From: Aerococcus tenax
GTDB taxonomy: Bacteria; Bacillota; Bacilli; Lactobacillales; Aerococcaceae
Assembly: GCF_003286645.3 (NCBI RefSeq)
Contig: NZ_CP127382.2
Coordinates: forward strand, 1,922,001 to 1,986,000
DNA: 64,000 nucleotides
Direction: 5' to 3'
Each line of letters begins with the position of its first letter. Position 1 is the stretch's first letter. The notes beneath the pieces were generated by a model that saw nothing but the letters and a program-made list of their open reading frames with translations, was not told the DNA's origin and ran no database searches. Of this stretch, positions 10,577 to 20,837 are shown in pieces. Made by a program: the position numbers and the translations under genes.

Positions 10577-12290
10577 TTAGATTATTCTTGTACCTATCTA
10601 CAAGCTCCCTTATACTATCTTCTATTTCTCTTAAAAAGTCTTCTTTATCTACTTCACCAGAGCTAATCTTTGCAAGTTTCATTTCCCATTCAGATGTTGT
10701 TTTAGCTGACTTAAACTTATCCTCTACAATTGATACAAGTCTATTGCCTTTTTCTGTTACAAGTAGATTTTTCTTATCTCTTCTTATAAGGTCCTTATGG
10801 ATAAGATTTTCAATAATTCCTGCTCTTGTAGCTGGTGTTCCTAAGCCTTTTCTCTCCACTTCTATATCTTTATCCAGTGATTCAATCCCTGCATTCTCCA
10901 TAGCCTTTAAAAGTGTATCTTCATTATAATGACTTGGAGCTTTTGTAAATTTCTCCGATATATTTTTAGAAGTTAGCTTAATTTTATCTCCAGTCTTTAC
11001 ATCTGGTAATTCATTTTCTTGCTTTTCTTTTCCATAAGCCTTTAGATACTTGGTATAACCTTCATCGATTATAGTCTTTCCACTTGCATTGAAGTTAAAT
11101 TTATCATATTCATATCTGATTTTTCTACTAGATTCCTTTAAGTTATCCGAACATGAAGCAAGTAGTTTATCCTTAATTAGATTATAGACTTTGCTTTCTT
11201 TATCAGATAAATCTTTAACTTTTCCAATACCTGATATAGTAGGAATAATCGCATAGTGGTCTGTAACCTTAGATGAATTAAAAATAGACTTAAAGTTTGA
11301 TTCGTTGATTTTAAAACCTTCTTCAAGTCCTTCTAATAATTCTTTCATAGTAGTAACCATATCATCGGTTAAATACCTGCTATCTGTTCTTGGGTATGTG
11401 ATTAGCTTTTTTTCATACAGACCTTGTGCCATATTTAAAGTGTCATTTGCTGAATATCCAAAATATTTATTTGCTTCTCTCTGTAAGGTAGTGAGATCAT
11501 AAGGCTTATCTGGTTTTGTGCTTATTTCTTTATCCTCTACCTCTGTAATAACTATTTCATCTTCTATCAAGTTTAAAAGTTGCTCTGCCACTTCGATTTT
11601 ATCAATCCTATCTGATACAAGTTTCAATCCTTTATAAGATAGGTCAACTGTATAATATTTTTGCTTCTTAAATAGATTTATTTCACTATCCCTTTTAGCT
11701 ATTAAATATAGAGTTGGTGTTTGTACTCTACCAACTGAATATGTTTCCTTGTAAATGCAAGAATAAAGCCTACTTAAATTCATTCCTACCAGCCAATCAG
11801 AGGTAGCTCTTGCACTTGCCGATCCATATAAGTCTTCAAATTTTTCTCCGTCTTTAAGATTTCTAAAACCATCTTCAATAGCTTTGTTTTCCATTGAAGA
11901 TATCCAAAGTCTTTGAATTTTCTTCTTACATTTAGCTTGATTATATACAAGCCTAAAAATAAGTTCTCCCTCTCTTCCAGCATCACAAGCATTTATAACT
12001 GTGTCGATATTCTTATCGTTTAAAAGTTTCTTTAAAACTCCATATTGTTTTTTAGTGCTTTTAGATACTTCATAAATATATTCTTCTGGAATTATAGGAA
12101 GATTTTCTATTGTCCATTTCTTCCATTTTTCGTCGTGTCTTTCTGGACTTGCCATTTGAATTAAATGACCGACACACCAAGAAACAATGTATCCATTCCC
12201 CTCATAATATCCGTTTTTTCTTGTTCTTGCTCCAATTACTTTTGCAATTGTAACTGCTACGCTTGGCTTTTCTGCTATTACTAATTTCAT
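10569..12290 (-). CDS. topB: DNA topoisomerase III (type IA)
   Basis: The protein starts MKLVIAEKPSVA (Toprim domain), has the metal site NACDAGREGELI, SVGRVQTPTL, and the active-site segment ITYPRTDSRYL with the catalytic Tyr. GGAGGT sits a few bases before the ATG at 12290; a longer frame from 12302 would begin inside this RBS, so I use 12290. At 573 residues it is shorter than the roughly 700 residues of chromosomal TopB, mainly at the C-terminus, as is common for ICE copies. It probably resolves DNA during conjugative processing or replication. Confidence 0.94.
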   Translation of the reverse strand: MKLVIAEKPSVAVTIAKVIGARTRKNGYYEGNGYIVSWCVGHLIQMASPERHDEKWKKWTIENLPIIPEEYIYEVSKSTKKQYGVLKKLLNDKNIDTVINACDAGREGELIFRLVYNQAKCKKKIQRLWISSMENKAIEDGFRNLKDGEKFEDLYGSASARATSDWLVGMNLSRLYSCIYKETYSVGRVQTPTLYLIAKRDSEINLFKKQKYYTVDLSYKGLKLVSDRIDKIEVAEQLLNLIEDEIVITEVEDKEISTKPDKPYDLTTLQREANKYFGYSANDTLNMAQGLYEKKLITYPRTDSRYLTDDMVTTMKELLEGLEEGFKINESNFKSIFNSSKVTDHYAIIPTISGIGKVKDLSDKESKVYNLIKDKLLASCSDNLKESSRKIRYEYDKFNFNASGKTIIDEGYTKYLKAYGKEKQENELPDVKTGDKIKLTSKNISEKFTKAPSHYNEDTLLKAMENAGIESLDKDIEVERKGLGTPATRAGIIENLIHKDLIRRDKKNLLVTEKGNRLVSIVEDKFKSAKTTSEWEMKLAKISSGEVDKEDFLREIEDSIRELVDRYKNNLNE

Positions 12291-12308
12291 TAATACCTCC
12301 ATAAATAA

Positions 12309-12338
12309 AAAAAGAGCGAAAGATTTCTCTCTCGCTCA
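12309..12338 (-). terminator. Hairpin with T-tract upstream of topB
   Basis: Minus-strand arms GAGCGA/TCGCTC (12313-12336) with an AT-rich loop, followed by TTTTTTT. It lies about 20 bp before the topB start, between it and the CD1107-type gene. Confidence 0.65.
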
Positions 12339-12353
12339 AACTTTTAAAAATTA

Positions 12354-13220
12354 TTATAATAGTTCATCTTCATCGTCTTCATCTAAAGATTCTTCATTAC
12401 TTTCTTCATTGTCAGATTCATCTTCTGACTCACTAATATAATCCTTATCATCTTCTTCAAAGTCTTCCAACATTTTATCTTCCTTAGCTTTGACTACCTT
12501 AAAATAGTATCCTGCTCCTATAACTCCTCCAATTACAAGTGCAATAATTAGAAATGAACCTATTCCACTTTTCTTTTCTTCTTTTACTGGAACAGTCTTA
12601 GGTTCTTCTTTTTTTACTTCTTCTTTCTTAGGCTCTTCAACCTTTATAGTATTTTTGTCTTCTGATTCAATCATATTAAGTAGGTCTTTCTCTCCTACTT
12701 CTGTCAATAGCCTTACATTATCTTGATTTGATGAGTGATCCACTATTAGGTGCATAGTTTTTCCACTTTTAGTTTGAAATGTTAAAAATTGTCTCACATC
12801 TACTGGATTTTCTTTATCTTTTTCTGTATCTCCACTTGGTGTTATATCTTTTCCATTCCTATCTACATTTTCAATTACTGAACCTCTTGCCTTATTTTCT
12901 TGTGTCGCAAGATTATTTACTGCCTTTGTATTACCACCTTTTACAAGTGGGGTTTTCTTTGGAGGATTATTTGAAGGCTTATTTGCTTCACTTGTATTTC
13001 CTGGTATTCTTGGAACATCTTGATAAGGAATTTCTTCTTTTGACGGTGTAAAAACATCATCTTTCAACATTTTTTCAAATTCTTCTTTTTGTGGTTCATA
13101 GATTGATTCGTTTTGACTTTCTATTTGCCCTTCATTTGTCATTGCAAATGTAGTTGCTGGTACTGTAAATGTAAAAAGGAGTAACGCTATGGCTACTCCT
13201 CGTTTAATACTCTTATTCAT
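12354..13220 (-). CDS. CD1107-family (DUF4366) ICE membrane protein
   Basis: 288 residues: a signal peptide (residues 1-26, hydrophobic core after NKSIKRG), a Pro/Lys/Glu-rich extracellular part, a conserved segment around FLTFQTKSGKTMHLIVDH that marks the DUF4366/CD1107 family, a Lys/Glu spacer, a transmembrane helix (SFLIIALVIGGVIGAGYYF, about 222-240), and a very acidic tail (EEDDEDELL). The family is found only in conjugative elements between the NlpC/P60 gene and topB, as here. It is presumed part of the transfer apparatus at the cell surface; its exact role is unknown. Confidence 0.85.
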   Translation of the reverse strand: MNKSIKRGVAIALLLFTFTVPATTFAMTNEGQIESQNESIYEPQKEEFEKMLKDDVFTPSKEEIPYQDVPRIPGNTSEANKPSNNPPKKTPLVKGGNTKAVNNLATQENKARGSVIENVDRNGKDITPSGDTEKDKENPVDVRQFLTFQTKSGKTMHLIVDHSSNQDNVRLLTEVGEKDLLNMIESEDKNTIKVEEPKKEEVKKEEPKTVPVKEEKKSGIGSFLIIALVIGGVIGAGYYFKVVKAKEDKMLEDFEEDDKDYISESEDESDNEESNEESLDEDDEDELL

Positions 13221-13234
13221 TTTTCTATCCTTTC

Positions 13235-15586
13235 TTATTTTACATTTTTAAATACATAGACTGCTTTTCTAGCATTGTCCCATTCTATTGTTTGGTTTTT
13301 ACCATCTTTAATATCTCCATTACTTGCTCCAAAAGCTTTAGCAATGTTTGAAATTGAAGCATGGATTCTTCCATTTATAATAACTGGCTTAACATCTGAA
13401 TTGTAGACTTTACCATCTGAATCTTTCATAACACCAGTATCAATATTTAGTCTTAATGTCTTTTTAGCTAGGATATTATTCTCTTTATTGGAGAAAATAG
13501 CTTCACGAGTAGAGTTGTCATACTCAACATTAAAACCTAGAGTATAAGCGATATATCTTACTGGAATCATAGTTCTTCCTTGATCCACATAAGTTTTTAC
13601 ATCCATATAGACTGTTGTCTTACCATCTTTGTTGATAATGTTATAAAAGTTTTTGTCAACTTGGAAAACTGCAAATTCTTTTTCATCTTTAACTTGTTTT
13701 TTGTATTGTTGTTCCTCTTGCTTTTTCATCTTGTTAAGATCAAATTGATTTAGGATGTTCTTGTCATCAGCTTTCAAAAGTTCATCCCACTTCTTATCTT
13801 GAGATTTCTTATCTTCTTTCTTTTCTTTGTTTTCTTTTTGGAGTTTTAGAAGTTCATCTAATTTTTTAGATAGGTCTTGGTTTAGATTTTTATCTTTTTC
13901 ATCTTTAGCTTGTTTCTCAAGTTCTTCTTTTGCTTTTTTATTTGCTTCCTCGATTAACTTCTTTGCTTCTTCGATTTTCTTATCTAATTCTTCTTTTAGC
14001 TTTTTAATTTCTTCTTCAGAAGCTTTTTGTTTTTCTTCTAGTACTTTAATCTTATCTTCTAATTCTTTTTTTGTATTTTCAGAAGATACTTTTAAACTAT
14101 CAATAGCCTTTTGAAGCTCTTCAATTTTCTTACAGCATTCTGACTTAGAATTTTCTGTCTCTTTCTTTTTAGACTCTAAGTCTCTTATCTTAGCATCTTT
14201 TTCATCAAGAGCTTTTTCTAAGTCCTTAATTCTATTATCTTTATCTTCAATTTCTTTAGTCTTCTTTGCAAGTTCCCCTTCTAAAGACTCAAGCTTTTCT
14301 TGCATTTCTTTGATTTTATTTTCGTTTTTATCTGTCTTTTCTTTCTCAGCTTCTAACTCCCATTTTGTAGATGAATAATCTTCTTTTAGTTTTGCATTTT
14401 CATCTTGTAATCTTTTTAATTCATCTTTAAGCTGAGTAATTTCTGCTATTAGTTCATCATTGTTAGAATTTTTAAGTTCCTCAATTTCTTTATTCAATTG
14501 AGCAATCTTATTATCTTTATCTCTAATTTCTTCTTCTAGCTTAGCTTTTTCTTGTTTTAGTTTCTCTCCATTATCTTTGCAAGATTCTAACTTTTCCTTT
14601 AATTCATCTATCTTTGTTTGGTCTTCTTGTTTCTTATCATTTAAGTCTTTGATCTGATTTTCCAAGTCCTTAATATTTTTAGTTAAATCATCAATCTTAT
14701 TGTCCTTTTCATCAATATCTTGCCCTGTTAAATCTGTTTGAGTATCAATGGAATATTTATTTGGATTGTATATAGTCATCTTTCCTTGATACAAATCATT
14801 GTTATAATCAAATTCAAGTTCTACACTATCTACGTTCTTATCAAAGACAAACTCTCCATTTTCAAACCTTAATCCATTAGGAATAGATTTGAATCCTTGA
14901 TTTCCGTTGAAACCAAAATGATTTTCGTAAAATGGATTTTGTTTTGGTCTATACTCAACTTCTTGATTATGGAATACTCCCTTACTGTTAATGTTTGGAT
15001 TGCCTAAAACTTTTACAGTGTGTAGTTTATTTCTTGAAAAAGCATACTGTTCAATTGTCTTCACAGACTTCGGTATAGTTATTTCTTGAAGGTTATTTCT
15101 TTCAAAAGCATTATGTTCAATATTTACCAAAGTATTAGGTAAAGTTACTTCTCTAAGTCCACAATTGAAAAATGCTAAACCACCAAGATAAGTTAGACTA
15201 TTTGATAGTTTTACTTCATCTATACTTGCTTCGTAAAAGGCAGCATAACCTAAATGCTTAACAGAATCAGGAATAATTACTTTATCCCAATGTTTGCCAC
15301 GCCCAAATTCTCTTTTATATCTAAGTTCATCGTTTGAATGACTTAAAGAATAATTTCCATTTATAGACTTCGTTTCTTCAGGAAATACTAGAATATTTGT
15401 CTTTTCTTTCTTTTCTAAGCCCTTATCACTAAAAGCGATTATATTTCCCTCAGAGGAATACATAAAATCATCTTCCGTCCAAGTAACATCAGACTTTGCA
15501 AATGCACTTGTATGCACAGTTGATGTTAAAACTAATAAAAGAGCCATAAAAAAGGCTCTTAGTCTGTTCGTATTAAATTTCTTCAT
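13235..15586 (-). CDS. Secreted BspA-type LRR / coiled-coil / stalk-domain surface protein
   Basis: 783 residues. A signal peptide (1-30) precedes BspA-like LRR_5 repeats (about 90-215; e.g. DSVKHLGYAAFYEASIDEVK). A long Lys/Glu coiled coil follows (about 290-625). The C-terminal domain (about 665-783) resembles the copper-amine-oxidase-N 'stalk' domain (GRTMIPVRYIAYTLGFNVEYD). There is no LPxTG. Its start overlaps the DUF4315 stop by 14 bp, so it belongs to the transfer operon. I infer a surface adhesin or mating-pair stabiliser. Stalk domains are mainly known from Clostridia, which hints at an anaerobe origin for the ICE. Confidence 0.85.
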   Translation of the reverse strand: MKKFNTNRLRAFFMALLLVLTSTVHTSAFAKSDVTWTEDDFMYSSEGNIIAFSDKGLEKKEKTNILVFPEETKSINGNYSLSHSNDELRYKREFGRGKHWDKVIIPDSVKHLGYAAFYEASIDEVKLSNSLTYLGGLAFFNCGLREVTLPNTLVNIEHNAFERNNLQEITIPKSVKTIEQYAFSRNKLHTVKVLGNPNINSKGVFHNQEVEYRPKQNPFYENHFGFNGNQGFKSIPNGLRFENGEFVFDKNVDSVELEFDYNNDLYQGKMTIYNPNKYSIDTQTDLTGQDIDEKDNKIDDLTKNIKDLENQIKDLNDKKQEDQTKIDELKEKLESCKDNGEKLKQEKAKLEEEIRDKDNKIAQLNKEIEELKNSNNDELIAEITQLKDELKRLQDENAKLKEDYSSTKWELEAEKEKTDKNENKIKEMQEKLESLEGELAKKTKEIEDKDNRIKDLEKALDEKDAKIRDLESKKKETENSKSECCKKIEELQKAIDSLKVSSENTKKELEDKIKVLEEKQKASEEEIKKLKEELDKKIEEAKKLIEEANKKAKEELEKQAKDEKDKNLNQDLSKKLDELLKLQKENKEKKEDKKSQDKKWDELLKADDKNILNQFDLNKMKKQEEQQYKKQVKDEKEFAVFQVDKNFYNIINKDGKTTVYMDVKTYVDQGRTMIPVRYIAYTLGFNVEYDNSTREAIFSNKENNILAKKTLRLNIDTGVMKDSDGKVYNSDVKPVIINGRIHASISNIAKAFGASNGDIKDGKNQTIEWDNARKAVYVFKNVK

Positions 15587-15812
15587 TATGAATGTTCTCC
15601 TTTTCTTTTAATTTCTCTTCTCTTTTTCTATCATTGATTTTCTCCATTAATTCTTCCAAGCTAATATTGTTCCTCCTAAGAGTTACAATTATTTCTTCAT
15701 TTTCAACCTGTATTTCTTCATCGCAAATTTCCTTGTATTTTGCATTTAAATCTTTCAATTTCTCTTCTATTTTTTTCTTTTTGTTTCTAATACTTATAAG
15801 CTTCCTGTTCAC
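15573..15812 (-). CDS. DUF4315 family protein
   Basis: 79 residues, nearly all helical and charged (KKKIEEKLKDLNAKYKEI then EIIVTLRRNNISLEELMEKI). This is the DUF4315 pattern seen in Tn1549-type ICEs just downstream of the NlpC/P60 hydrolase gene. It starts with GTG at 15812 after GGGAGA. It lies 14 bp after the hydrolase stop and overlaps the next gene. Function unknown; probably a small coiled-coil accessory of the transfer machine. Confidence 0.8.
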   Translation of the reverse strand: MNRKLISIRNKKKKIEEKLKDLNAKYKEICDEEIQVENEEIIVTLRRNNISLEELMEKINDRKREEKLKEKENIHNEEI

Positions 15813-15826
15813 ATAATATCTCCCTT

Positions 15827-18406
15827 CTATCTAGGTCTTCCAAAACCATAAAAGTGTGATTTCCAATATTTTGAATTTATTGATGTGTATTGAATTGGAT
15901 CTCCTGCGTGAATCATCATTCCATTACCTGCGTATATTCCTACGTGAGATATTGGTGTTCCACTGTTATATGTTGAATGGAAAAATATAATATCTCCAGG
16001 TTGAGCTTCACTTGGACTGACTGGGTTACAATAGTCTTTGTATATTCTCCATGCAGTTGTTCTTGGCATTCTCTTTACACCAGACTTTGTAAATGACCAA
16101 CATACAAAACCTGAGCAGTCAAAGTTAGATGGTCCACTTGCTCCAAACACATATCTTTTGCCTATATGTTTTTCTGCTTCATTAAATAAGGCTTTGGCAG
16201 TAGCTGAATCAAAAGCAAGACCAGGATTTCCAAAGTTTGGATTATCTACTATTTCTCCTAAGTCCCCATTACCTGATCCAAAAACATCTCCCATATTTCC
16301 CTTAGCTTCAAGAAGAGCTTCATAATGAACTACATTGTCTGGATAATCTTTAAATATTTCCCTAACAACTTCATCCATTTCTCTTTTCTTTAAAGTTACA
16401 ATTAACTTTTTATATTCGTACTCTTCTTTTTCATAGCTAGTATAGGGATTACCACGACTATCATATCTAGTTCTTTCTACTGTTCTTGTTCTAATTTCGA
16501 TTTCTTCCTTAAAATCAAGCTTATACATTTTATCGAAAAGCTCTTTTAAAATTCCTTTTACTTCAGATGCTGATTTTACTTCACCACATCTTGAAGTTAT
16601 ATAGGATAAAAGTTCATGGGTATTATGACCAATTTCTCCATCTTTATTTATAATATATTCGTCATATCCAGGATGACTTGTTTTTACACTTTCGATTTGT
16701 GATTGTAGGTCATACACCATTGATGAAAATTCTTGATTAACTTCACTTAGAACTGTATCTTGTGATAGGTATGTTGTTGTCATTACTGAGTTAACAGAGT
16801 TACTTAATCCACTCATACCAACACTTCCACCACCAATCATGATTGATAGCATAAGACCTAGTCCTATTACTAGAAATAGAACCATCTTACTTTTTCTTAC
16901 GATTAGCTCTTTAGAAGCCTTACCTAAACTTAAAATAGCTTTTTTAACTCTATCTACCAGTCTTGTTTCGTGCTTTTTAGCTATCATGCTTTTCATTTGT
17001 TTTCTTTGGTAAAACTTCTTAAATCTATTTTTCTTTATATAGGAGTCTGACTTTTTTAAATCTTCCAAGCCACTTTTAAACTCCAACTTGCTTTTTCTAT
17101 TTCTTATTTTCTTATCAAGTGTAGATAGCTTTTTTAATGACTTTTTCTTTTTGTCTAACTTATACTTCCTTATTCCATGCTGAAGTTTAGAGCTTACATT
17201 AGCGGCCTTTTCTCCAGATTCTACACCAGTATTATCAGATCCTGAACTTAAATAATCTCTCACTAACTCTGATGACTTAGCTCCAGATAATAAAACCCCA
17301 GAAGATAGACTTCCTTTAGTTTTATTCTTTAAAATATTATCCTTTAGCTTGCTTTTAGACTTTTCAAGCTCTCCAATCTTTTTATCTGATATAAAGTCTT
17401 TAACATCTTGTGCCTTCTTAGAATCTTTCGGTGTAACTTTCTTAGATTCATTTTTTAAGTCATCGATTTTCTTTCGAGTAAATTTATCACTTTCATAATT
17501 TTTTCTCTTGTAGTAAGTCTTCTTTTTATTAACTTTCTTTTGTTCTGAAGGTTTAAGGCTTGTTTCTTTTTCATCTTTTATAAATTCTTGATTATTGTCT
17601 TTAAACTCAGGATTATCAAAAGTTTTATCTGTATCAACTTCGTTTAGCTTATTTTCTTTATCTTTTTCTTTAGAAATTTTCTCCTTATCTCTAAACTTCT
17701 TTTCTTGATAAAGTTTCTGTTTTCGCTTTTTATCGATATTAGCATTACTGTCGTTCTTGCTCACTTCATCTTTAACAAGCTTATCTTTTCTATATATTCT
17801 CTTGCTTTTCTCTGCTTCGATAGGTTTATCTTCACTTGTCTGGATTCGCTTAGACTCTTTCTCGTTGATTTTGTCTTGGAATTTATCCTTACTATGGATA
17901 AGTTTATCCTCATAATTTTTAAGAACTTTTCTTTTACTTGATGCCTTCTTATTGCTTATTGGTTGAGCGTTAGCTGAAATATCATCTGTTGTTAATTTAT
18001 TAGAATTAATATTTCTACTGTTTTCACTATCAAAATTTACTTTTTTGAAGTCTACATCTAAGTCTTCATCAAGTTTAATGCTTTCATCTGTCCTTATTTC
18101 AAGATTAGTTTGTTTTGTTTCTTCAACCTTATCCTTATTATCTAAAACTTCTTTTCTGATTCTTTCCTTGTTTTTAGCCTTCTGAAAATCTTTTAGTTTA
18201 TCTTGTTTTTGATCTTTAGCTAATACATTCTCATGAATAAGTTTAGATTCTTTTTCTGAAATTTTATCTCCGAACCTATCCTTATTCTTAATAATCTTAT
18301 TGGTATAATCATCTGAATGAACAAGTTTACTATCCATATTCTTTTCAGGAGCGTCCCTATTTCGTATAATTTTCTTTTGAAAATCTTTTTTTAATTTTTT
18401 ATCCAT
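15827..18406 (-). CDS. CD1108-family conjugation protein with NlpC/P60 peptidase domain
   Basis: 859 residues. The first ~480 are Lys/Asp-rich with diverged internal repeats (KLIHSKDKFQDKINEKES type). One transmembrane helix lies at about 510-530 (VLFLVIGLGLMLSIMIGG). The C-terminal C40 peptidase (about 735-859) shows NFDCSGF with catalytic Cys near 765, then SHVGIYAGNG with the His, then the third site near MMIHAGDP. It should cleave peptidoglycan stem peptides to open the wall for the mating channel. It follows virB4 by 7 bp. The unusually long basic N-terminus is predicted cytoplasmic. Confidence 0.9.
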   Translation of the reverse strand: MDKKLKKDFQKKIIRNRDAPEKNMDSKLVHSDDYTNKIIKNKDRFGDKISEKESKLIHENVLAKDQKQDKLKDFQKAKNKERIRKEVLDNKDKVEETKQTNLEIRTDESIKLDEDLDVDFKKVNFDSENSRNINSNKLTTDDISANAQPISNKKASSKRKVLKNYEDKLIHSKDKFQDKINEKESKRIQTSEDKPIEAEKSKRIYRKDKLVKDEVSKNDSNANIDKKRKQKLYQEKKFRDKEKISKEKDKENKLNEVDTDKTFDNPEFKDNNQEFIKDEKETSLKPSEQKKVNKKKTYYKRKNYESDKFTRKKIDDLKNESKKVTPKDSKKAQDVKDFISDKKIGELEKSKSKLKDNILKNKTKGSLSSGVLLSGAKSSELVRDYLSSGSDNTGVESGEKAANVSSKLQHGIRKYKLDKKKKSLKKLSTLDKKIRNRKSKLEFKSGLEDLKKSDSYIKKNRFKKFYQRKQMKSMIAKKHETRLVDRVKKAILSLGKASKELIVRKSKMVLFLVIGLGLMLSIMIGGGSVGMSGLSNSVNSVMTTTYLSQDTVLSEVNQEFSSMVYDLQSQIESVKTSHPGYDEYIINKDGEIGHNTHELLSYITSRCGEVKSASEVKGILKELFDKMYKLDFKEEIEIRTRTVERTRYDSRGNPYTSYEKEEYEYKKLIVTLKKREMDEVVREIFKDYPDNVVHYEALLEAKGNMGDVFGSGNGDLGEIVDNPNFGNPGLAFDSATAKALFNEAEKHIGKRYVFGASGPSNFDCSGFVCWSFTKSGVKRMPRTTAWRIYKDYCNPVSPSEAQPGDIIFFHSTYNSGTPISHVGIYAGNGMMIHAGDPIQYTSINSKYWKSHFYGFGRPR

Positions 18407-18413
18407 ATCACAC

Positions 18414-20837
18414 CTACTTAGCTTCTTCTGGTTTTGTTGTCATTAGCTTATATAGCATGGTGTCTTTAGGGAATTTATCTATAAATGGAACAATAGTATT
18501 TCCGAAGAATAAGAGTCCTTCACCTGCATTTGAATTAGTAATATAGTTTAACTGATAAGGCGATATTTTTAATTTCTTAGCAAGAATATCTCTATCCCCA
18601 GATGCTTGATTTAACATTAGAACAAAGTCTGTATTGTCAAAGATATTTTCAATTTCCTGACTTGTTAAAAGGTCTTTTACGTTTTGAGTTATGCCTGTTG
18701 GAATACCTCCCCATTTTCTAAATCTTTTCCAGATTTCTACTGAATATGAAGCAGTTTGTGGATCTTTTAATAAAAGGTGGAACTCATCTATATAGTATCT
18801 TGTAGACTTGCTTCCTCTATTTAGGGAAACCTTGTTCCAAACTTGGTCTTGAATTACAAGCATACCTATTTTTTTAAGTTGTGTTCCTAGCTCTTTTATA
18901 TCAAAACAGAGCAGTTGCCTATTTAGGTCAACATTTGACCTATTATTAAATACATTAAGACTTCCCTTAACATAAATTTCCATTTCTGTTGCGAGCTTCC
19001 TACCGACTCCCTCTTCTTGAGATAGGAGCATATCGTATAAATCTCCTAATATCGGCATATTTTCTGGTTTTGGGTCTTCAAAATATTTTTGATATATCTT
19101 TGGTAAGCACCTATCTATAACTGATTTTTCTGCAGCAGTAAGACCAGATCCTCCTACTACAAGTTCAAGCATAGACATTATGAAATTTGCCTTATCCTTT
19201 AAAGGTGCGTCCCCATCTCCATAGTTCATATTTATATCTAGTGGATTTAGATAGTCCTTTGACTTTGCTGAAACTTTAATAACTTCTCCATTAAATTGTT
19301 TTACAAGGTTTGAATACTCGCCCTCAGGATCACAAATAATTACATCATCATCTGTGACAAGAATTGCATTTGCCATCTCTCTCTTTGCCGAGAAAGATTT
19401 ACCAGAACCTGGTGTTCCTAATATTAGTCCATTAGGGTTCTTTAGTTTCTTCCTATCTGCCATAATCAAGTTTTGACTAAGGGCATTTAAGCCATAATAC
19501 AAGGAATTTGCCGAATCAATAAATAGCTCTTCTGTTGTAAAAGGCATAAATACTGCCGTTGATGACGAAGTTAAAAATCTTTTTATTTCGACTTGATTAA
19601 CTCCTAAAGTTAAGACAGAAACAAGTCCTTGTTCTTGTTGATGAGATAATCTTTTTACCTGACAATTATGTCTGTTAGCAATTGATGAAATTTGAGCAAT
19701 GGTATTTTCTAATTTTTGATTAGTCCTAGCAAAATTCATCATTACTATGGTAACTACAAAGAGCCTTTCATCTCTATTTTGTAAGTCAGATAACATGGAC
19801 TTAACATCAGCCCCAAAAGTATTTATATCTGATGGAATAATATCCATATCATACCCAGCACGAACTGCTTTCTTTTGTTCTTCAATTTTCATTCTATCCA
19901 GGTCTGTGTTTTTTCTCTTAATGAGTTTAATGGCTTCTGCTTGTTCAACTACATCTATATGAAAAGCTACATAAATATTGTCATCAATATCTAAAAACTC
20001 AGATAACATTCTGTCTGATAACTCACTTGCAAGTATTTGAAAATGACTTACTGCTCCAATATATTTGCCAAACTTAAAATTATTTGCTGGTACAAAATTA
20101 AAGATATTGGGAGTTATATGTGATTTTGTAGACTCTTTTTTCTTCAAATCTTTATATGAAAAATCAAAGTTTTTGTCTGGATTTAACATATCGTGAACAA
20201 GTCTTAATCTTTCTTCGCCATCAAGACTTTCTGCTCTTACCCCCATAGATTTAAAGTTAGATAAAATATCTACTTCAAGTCTATTTAACTTTGCTCTTGC
20301 TTGCTCTAGATTATCGGCTTCTGTTGTAAAGGTTATATACTTCATCTTTTTAAGTCCGTTATTGCCCTTTGCAAGTTGAAGCTTTAACATTTCCCTAAAC
20401 TCTTTTCTTACATCGTCATAGAAGTCTCCTTTATCAGCAATTTTAATTGCATCTTGTAGGTCTCTATTTCTTCCTAATTGATTTACATATGAAAGTTCAA
20501 TGTGGACACTTGGATCAAAAGAATTTAAAAAGTTGGCAAATTGGTTAAAGATTAAATCTCTATCTTCTTCCAATGCCAACTGGTAATTTATATCTTGAAA
20601 TGAAATTGTCTTTGAATAATTTTTTTCATCTAACTGGCAAATGCCCTCTGGTAACATTCTTATATATGGAATAGTATCCTCAACTGTAAATCTCTTTTTC
20701 TCTTTCTTTAAAAGTACACTTAGAAGACTATTTGTCGGATCTTTCTTTGTTTTTAGCCTTCTTACTTCCTTTCGGTCTTTTTTTAATTGTTTTTCCCTTA
20801 GATTTAAGTCGCTGATTTGCTTTTTTCTTTGCTTCAA
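18414..20837 (-). CDS. VirB4-family conjugation ATPase (CD1110-like)
   Basis: 807 residues with Walker A GTPGSGKS near residue 477, Walker B TRYYIDEFHLLL and the later GGIPTGITQNVKDL segment typical of VirB4/TrbE. It is the motor of the type IV secretion channel at the membrane. The start is a TTG at 20837 preceded by AAGGAGG with six bases between; this overlaps the prgI gene by 110 bp in another frame, an arrangement common in these ICEs. About 40 basic residues precede the conserved core. Confidence 0.93.
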   Translation of the reverse strand: MKQRKKQISDLNLREKQLKKDRKEVRRLKTKKDPTNSLLSVLLKKEKKRFTVEDTIPYIRMLPEGICQLDEKNYSKTISFQDINYQLALEEDRDLIFNQFANFLNSFDPSVHIELSYVNQLGRNRDLQDAIKIADKGDFYDDVRKEFREMLKLQLAKGNNGLKKMKYITFTTEADNLEQARAKLNRLEVDILSNFKSMGVRAESLDGEERLRLVHDMLNPDKNFDFSYKDLKKKESTKSHITPNIFNFVPANNFKFGKYIGAVSHFQILASELSDRMLSEFLDIDDNIYVAFHIDVVEQAEAIKLIKRKNTDLDRMKIEEQKKAVRAGYDMDIIPSDINTFGADVKSMLSDLQNRDERLFVVTIVMMNFARTNQKLENTIAQISSIANRHNCQVKRLSHQQEQGLVSVLTLGVNQVEIKRFLTSSSTAVFMPFTTEELFIDSANSLYYGLNALSQNLIMADRKKLKNPNGLILGTPGSGKSFSAKREMANAILVTDDDVIICDPEGEYSNLVKQFNGEVIKVSAKSKDYLNPLDINMNYGDGDAPLKDKANFIMSMLELVVGGSGLTAAEKSVIDRCLPKIYQKYFEDPKPENMPILGDLYDMLLSQEEGVGRKLATEMEIYVKGSLNVFNNRSNVDLNRQLLCFDIKELGTQLKKIGMLVIQDQVWNKVSLNRGSKSTRYYIDEFHLLLKDPQTASYSVEIWKRFRKWGGIPTGITQNVKDLLTSQEIENIFDNTDFVLMLNQASGDRDILAKKLKISPYQLNYITNSNAGEGLLFFGNTIVPFIDKFPKDTMLYKLMTTKPEEAK

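Noticed and set aside
10588..10929. Plus-strand frame antisense to topB, and similar plus-strand frames across the ICE
   Set aside because: Ser/Phe/Leu-rich shadows of AT-rich minus-strand genes.
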